Shown in pieces: positions 59,971 through 64,000 of a stretch of 64,000 nucleotides of DNA. Position numbers and translations under genes: made by a program. The notes below the pieces were generated by a model that was not told the DNA's origin, searched no databases, and worked only from the letters and a program-made list of their open reading frames with translations. Within the stretch, counting starts at the first letter, position 1; each line of letters begins with the position of its first letter. This stretch comes from Enoplosus armatus (taxonomy: Eukaryota; Chordata; Actinopteri; Centrarchiformes; Enoplosidae): assembly GCF_043641665.1 (NCBI RefSeq), contig NC_092182.1, forward strand, positions 14,461,456 to 14,525,455, in the 5' to 3' direction.

Positions 59971-62900
59971 GGTTTAGGCCCTGCTGCAGAGGGCTCCTGC
60001 CTTCTGCTGGCTGTGCGATCTCCTTGGGGTCTCTGGCTCCGTCCTCCAGTGCCGTGGTGAGGACCAGAGTCTCGAGAGAAGTCACCTGAGTTTCTGGGGC
60101 TTCCCTGGGCGGAACGAGAGTCTGGACCGCTTCTTCTTTGTGTAGACGAGGAATTTCTGCCATCAGAGCGGCCGGGTGGGTCTTTGGGGTGTGTCCTGGA
60201 GGAACGGGAGGACCTCGGATCCTCTGTGGAGTGGCGAGAAGAGCTGTGTCTGCCCGAGCTGCTGCCATGGTGACGGTGGTCCCGTGATGATGTGGAGGAG
60301 GAGTGGCGTTGTTGGTTGTACTCATCCTGGGGACAGTATTCCTCTGGGGGTTCGTCATAATCATGATAGGTGTGTTTGCTACGCCTACCTGTGGATGAGT
60401 GACTTCCACTTCCATGATGTCTTGAGCGATCAGAACGAGCCTCCCGTGGCTTCTCAAACCAATCAGTCTCCTCTTGGCCCAAATGATAGGCTTTTTAAAA
60501 CCAAAACAAACATTATCAGTCAATTGTTTTATGTGGTGAGAGGAGTAGCATGCACATTGAAGCCATGCAAAATAACTGGGAAAACGTGCTCCACATCCCA
60601 GAGCCATGCACATTTTTGAGGAATCCAACAGAAAAAAAACAACTTAAAAAACAGACATCACCTCACACTTAAAAAGGATGCGTGCAAAACAGAAATACAA
60701 AACAGGCATTTTTGGCTTAATTTATCACACGGAATATTCCATAAAAAAAAGACAAGACAAACAAAACAATGGTGCTCTTCTCAACATTTCACACTAGGCA
60801 TGCAGTCCCTTTCCAGCACACTTTAAAGGTGGGAGGAACGAATGTCAGGCAGTACAAATTATTCAGCACCAGTTACCTTCACTGTCAGAAACAGCACAGT
60901 GCATGTCATCTACGAGGTAAGGGTCATCTGGTTTATAGACATGACTCCTGGGCAGGTCCTTCTTGTGATGGTCCTGCACATCTGGCAACGAATGACTGGA
61001 GCCATACTGATTCCTCACATCATGGGCGTCTGGTATGACAGAACCTCTTCCCATGCCTACAGGCTTCCCAACAGGACTGAGTGGGCTCTCCTCTTCTGAA
61101 TTTTGGCTGCGCATGGGAGGCCTTCCACTGCGGCTGCTTCTCTGAGACCGCTCCATGGCATCCCTCTCGTAGGACTTACTTCTGTGGCCTGTGGCATCTC
61201 TGGAGGAAATCTTGTCCATGCCATATCCAGTAGACCTTGACCTACCAGAGCTGTACATGCGGTCCTCCTCCTCAAGACCCTCCCGACTGGTGCCATAATA
61301 TTTCTGCTGGTCATATGCATTCTTCTTCATCCCATAGGAGACATCATCCTGAAGCTTCTTGGATCTGGACACAACTGTACAGCTGCCTCCTGTTGATGTT
61401 GTCATTGTGTAAGAGGCAAGGTCAGACTCCACATCCCGTGCTTCCTCAATAGGGGAGAATTTTGAAATCTTTTGCTCCATTCCCTGCTTCCTGTGCTTAC
61501 TACGTTTGGAGGAGACTACTGCAGGGGCGAGATTCTTGGGTGTGAGTTTGTGGCTACTGGAGCCACTCCGTGAAGTGTGTTTATAATCATCATAGTAATA
61601 GGAAGAGCCTCCACTCACTGTGGTGCTGGTGCGACTGTCCACTGTACTCTGGTAACCCGATGTGCCTGTAGGTCTGCCATAAGCATCCACAGGCTCATCT
61701 TCAGGCCTACCATAGGCACTCCCACGTGCAGGGCCATTCTCACTGCGATACCGCCCTCCCACAGGATGACCTAGAGCATCAGTGGGTTGGCTAGTGTTGT
61801 CTTTAGTCAACTCACTGATGTCATCAATCATGACGTAGTTCCGAGGAATATTCTGTTCCAGGTTAGAGGTGTAGAGTCCATCTGAAGCATAAGCAGAGGT
61901 GGGGCTCTCCACAGAGTGAGTCAGGCCAGGCTCAGGTGGGCGGTATTGTCCATATGCATTGGTGTAGACTGAACCAAAGTTGGTATCTGGAGCTGATGTG
62001 GCCACTGACACTGCTGGGTTGCTGATGACCTCATAGTTGGTGGGGAGTTTTTGCTCAAGGTCAGCCAAAGAGGTTTGCCGTGGTCTTTGATGGACTGTAA
62101 GGATCTCTGCCTGGGGCTGGTAGGAGAGACCAGGTTGGTAAGAGCTGTGGCTGGGGTAAGGAAGGCTCTGGCCTGGCATAGGCTGACCAGGCGGATGGAA
62201 GCCCTGGTGACCATGCTGCTGCATTCCAAGGTCTGTCTGGTAGGAGGACTGGGCATACATGCGGGAGGAATAGGTTCCCTGGTTCTGGTAGCCAGGGCCT
62301 GGTGGGGGATGGGGCTGAAATGTTCCTGGCTGGGGTGCAGAGGATGAAGGGTACTGAGGAGGTTGGAAACCTATCTGTTGGTAAGCATTGCTCGGCTGCT
62401 GTGTTGATGGTTGACTTTGAGGGTATGGATAAGACATATAGGATGAGGTTGAGGGATACTGGGAGCTTGCATTGAGGTCATTAGTAAATTGGCTCAATGG
62501 TGCAGTGCTGGGCCTTGTCAGCAGACCATTAGCATCAAAGGTTCCTGTTGCAGCTACCATCCTGAGGTTATTGAGCTCACTGTCTGACATGTAGTCCCGA
62601 GCGTCACCCATACATCTCAGGTAAGCCAGCTCTCTCCTCTCCCTCTCCTTCACCATGGTCTCCTTACGCTGGGTGATGCCTAGCTCCAAGTAACGTAGCT
62701 TGGCGTCAATCTCTTTCTCTTCTTCCTCCAGTTCAGCCTGCTGCTTACGGAGCTTCGATGACTCTTGTTCCACAGCTTTCAATTCACTCAGCAGGCCAGC
62801 CTTGGTGACTCCCTGGACAGGTCTGGGTAGGACCCTCTGGGGCATGCCAGGAGAGCTGTACATTTGTGCTGGAGTAACAATGGGGAGCGGAGTCTCCTCT

Positions 62901-62971
62901 GGAGGGGGGCTGGGAAGAGTCCTCTTTACTTTCCTCATCAGAGAGTTCTGCTGCTGCTGCAGGGAGGCCAT
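58823..62971 (-). CDS. bsn: Bassoon, C-terminal 1081 residues (5' part off-window)
   Basis: Bassoon is a giant scaffold of the presynaptic cytomatrix and synaptic vesicles. Exons: 60877-62971, 59640-60490, 59285-59396, 59047-59193, 58823-58863. All are GT-AG and in phase, giving 1082 codons including TGA. The first exon starts at an acceptor directly before its ATG (MASLQQQQNSLMRKVKRTLP), so this is an internal Met, not the protein start. Residues about 59-114 form a charged coiled coil (LLSELKAVEQESSKLRKQQA...EIDAKLRYLELG), corresponding to Bassoon CC3, the reported ERC/CAST-binding segment. Then come a Tyr/Gln/Pro-rich region, conserved KQGMEQKISKFSPIEEARDV, AYHLGQEETDWFEKPREARS spanning a junction, a Ser/Arg/His-rich stretch, an 11-Gln tract, and the conserved tail GKLGDALSGLGKKFTSFW. 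Piccolo is excluded by the CC3 sequence, the polyQ position and this tail. Whether this is bsna or bsnb is not decided. Confidence 0.92.
59937..59969 (-). repeat. bsn: (CAG)11 trinucleotide repeat encoding polyglutamine
   Basis: Eleven CTG units on the plus strand, CAG in the bsn reading frame, giving Q11 followed by PPPQ. Human BSN was also noted for CAG repeats near its 3' coding end, so the location is conserved. Confidence 0.93.
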
Positions 62972-64000
62972 CTGCTAGGAGAGGCAGAGACACATCAGCA
63001 AACACTGAGCTATAAACAGAATGTGTTTATGTAAATTAGACTCATTACTGTACACTGGGTACTCACAGAGGGTCTGCACATTTTTTCATCCCTAGACCTA
63101 AGTGAAGAGCTATGCAGCCTGATATGTTGTCACACCACTTGATATTAATTACCCTACAGGAGTGTTAGCTTCATCAGTAGTTCAATTAACATAGTTTGAT
63201 TTCATTATATTGATTAAAATGTTGTTCCGATGAAGCCAAAGACACTAAGTGACGTATTTCATTTTATGCCTGATTAACAATGTTAAGTAAAATGTTTAGT
63301 AGTGGCAGTCAGTGTAGTTATCACAAAGCACCTCTATTACATAATAATATTAGTGGTTCCACTTAGGGGTACAATTCAATCATGTTACTTGTAATAGTGA
63401 CCAAGTAACCTTCATAACATTGTTACTGCAATTAATAAACCAGCTTCTACCAGTACCAATAAGTGTGTCTGACCAAGCAGCATTTGTGGTTTTTAAATTC
63501 ATATCTAATTTGCTAAATGTAGGGTCTATAAATGTCGGAATACTTTTTTCAAAGATTATTTTTGGGGGATTTTTCACCTTTATGAGATAGCAGAGACAGA
63601 TAGGAAATGGGTGAGAGAGAGGGGTAAAACATGCAACAAAGGTCGATGGCGACTATTCGGCTACCAAGGCACTCAGTCAAAATAATTTTTAATTACAATT
63701 AGAAAATAGAACAAATAAATTTGTGTTTGAGTATCTTAGCAAATGTAAACATAAGAATTAACATGAGTATAATAAAGCAATTGTGTCTTGAGTCTTTTGA
63801 TTTCCTTGAAATGTATTTTCACATATATGTTACATTACACTCAAAATACATTGCTCAAAATATTTATGTATATCATACAGGTAAGAACAGTCAAACATTT
63901 CAAATTAAAACAACTTAAAATACATCTATGCTAGTCTAATACTTACAAAATAGTTGTGTTGGGTAGATCCATGGTGATTTTTTTAAAGTATCCACAAGAC
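62972..64000 (-). other. bsn: bsn intron (upstream end off-window)
   Basis: Between the acceptor at 62972 and the window end. It is AT-rich, with no clear further exon except a possible 31-bp exon at 63067-63097 with a strong donor. Confidence 0.6.

Noticed and set aside
59672..60628. 318-codon minus-strand ORF overlapping the bsn Ser/Arg-rich exon
   Set aside because: Out-of-frame shadow. The bsn frame is fixed by AYHLGQEETDWFEKP across the junction and by downstream phases.
1..64000. CRISPR arrays, tRNA or rRNA genes, intact transposons, viral insertions
   Set aside because: None seen. Tandem repeats are simple microsatellites and no transposase, reverse transcriptase or viral coding sequence is recognisable.

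Overview
The window is vertebrate nuclear DNA, almost certainly from a ray-finned (teleost) fish. It shows split genes with GT-AG introns, dense dinucleotide microsatellites, several short interspersed repeat families of a fish-like type, and compact introns. Four protein-coding genes are supported by exon reading and protein similarity. No bacterial-type features (operons, CRISPR, IS elements) are present.

Layout: (1) 77-3353, + strand, the 3' part of an interleukin-17 receptor E/C-like gene (ectodomain end, one membrane span, cytoplasmic SEFIR domain); its 5' end is off-window. (2) 4886-6951, + strand, a CRELD1-like gene with its own upstream promoter-like region. The predicted protein is only 237 aa: signal peptide, cysteine-rich/EGF repeats and two C-terminal membrane segments, without the usual N-terminal CRELD region. 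(3) About 47.3 kb down to 8.0 kb, - strand, a complete erc2 (ELKS/CAST) gene. Fifteen coding exons (one a 12-bp microexon) lie between 41947 and 12368 and encode about 1152 aa ending in the RIM-binding GIWA tail, followed by a 4.4-kb 3' UTR. It meets the CRELD1-like gene tail to tail, about 0.3 kb apart. (4) 62971-58823, - strand, the last 1081 codons of bassoon (bsn), including its third coiled coil, a CAG/polyQ tract and the terminal FTSFW. The rest of bsn lies beyond 64000.

The IL17RE/IL17RC-CRELD1 pair and ERC2 and BSN are all on human chromosome arm 3p, but far apart there. Here they lie within 63 kb. ERC2 and Bassoon are direct partners in the presynaptic cytomatrix at the active zone, and here their genes are head-to-tail neighbours on one strand.

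The most unusual features are: a roughly 190-residue His/Pro/Gln repeat in the penultimate erc2 exon, where mammals have a short His tract; a 12-bp in-frame microexon beside a 21-base homopolymer; a run of three weak GTTAG donors at the 3' end of erc2; and the shortened CRELD1. Introns and the 42-58.8 kb interval hold microsatellites, three copies of one foldback (MITE-like) element, other interspersed repeats and two perfect inverted repeats, with no further gene I can name. I see no wholly new system; the novelty is in gene architecture.
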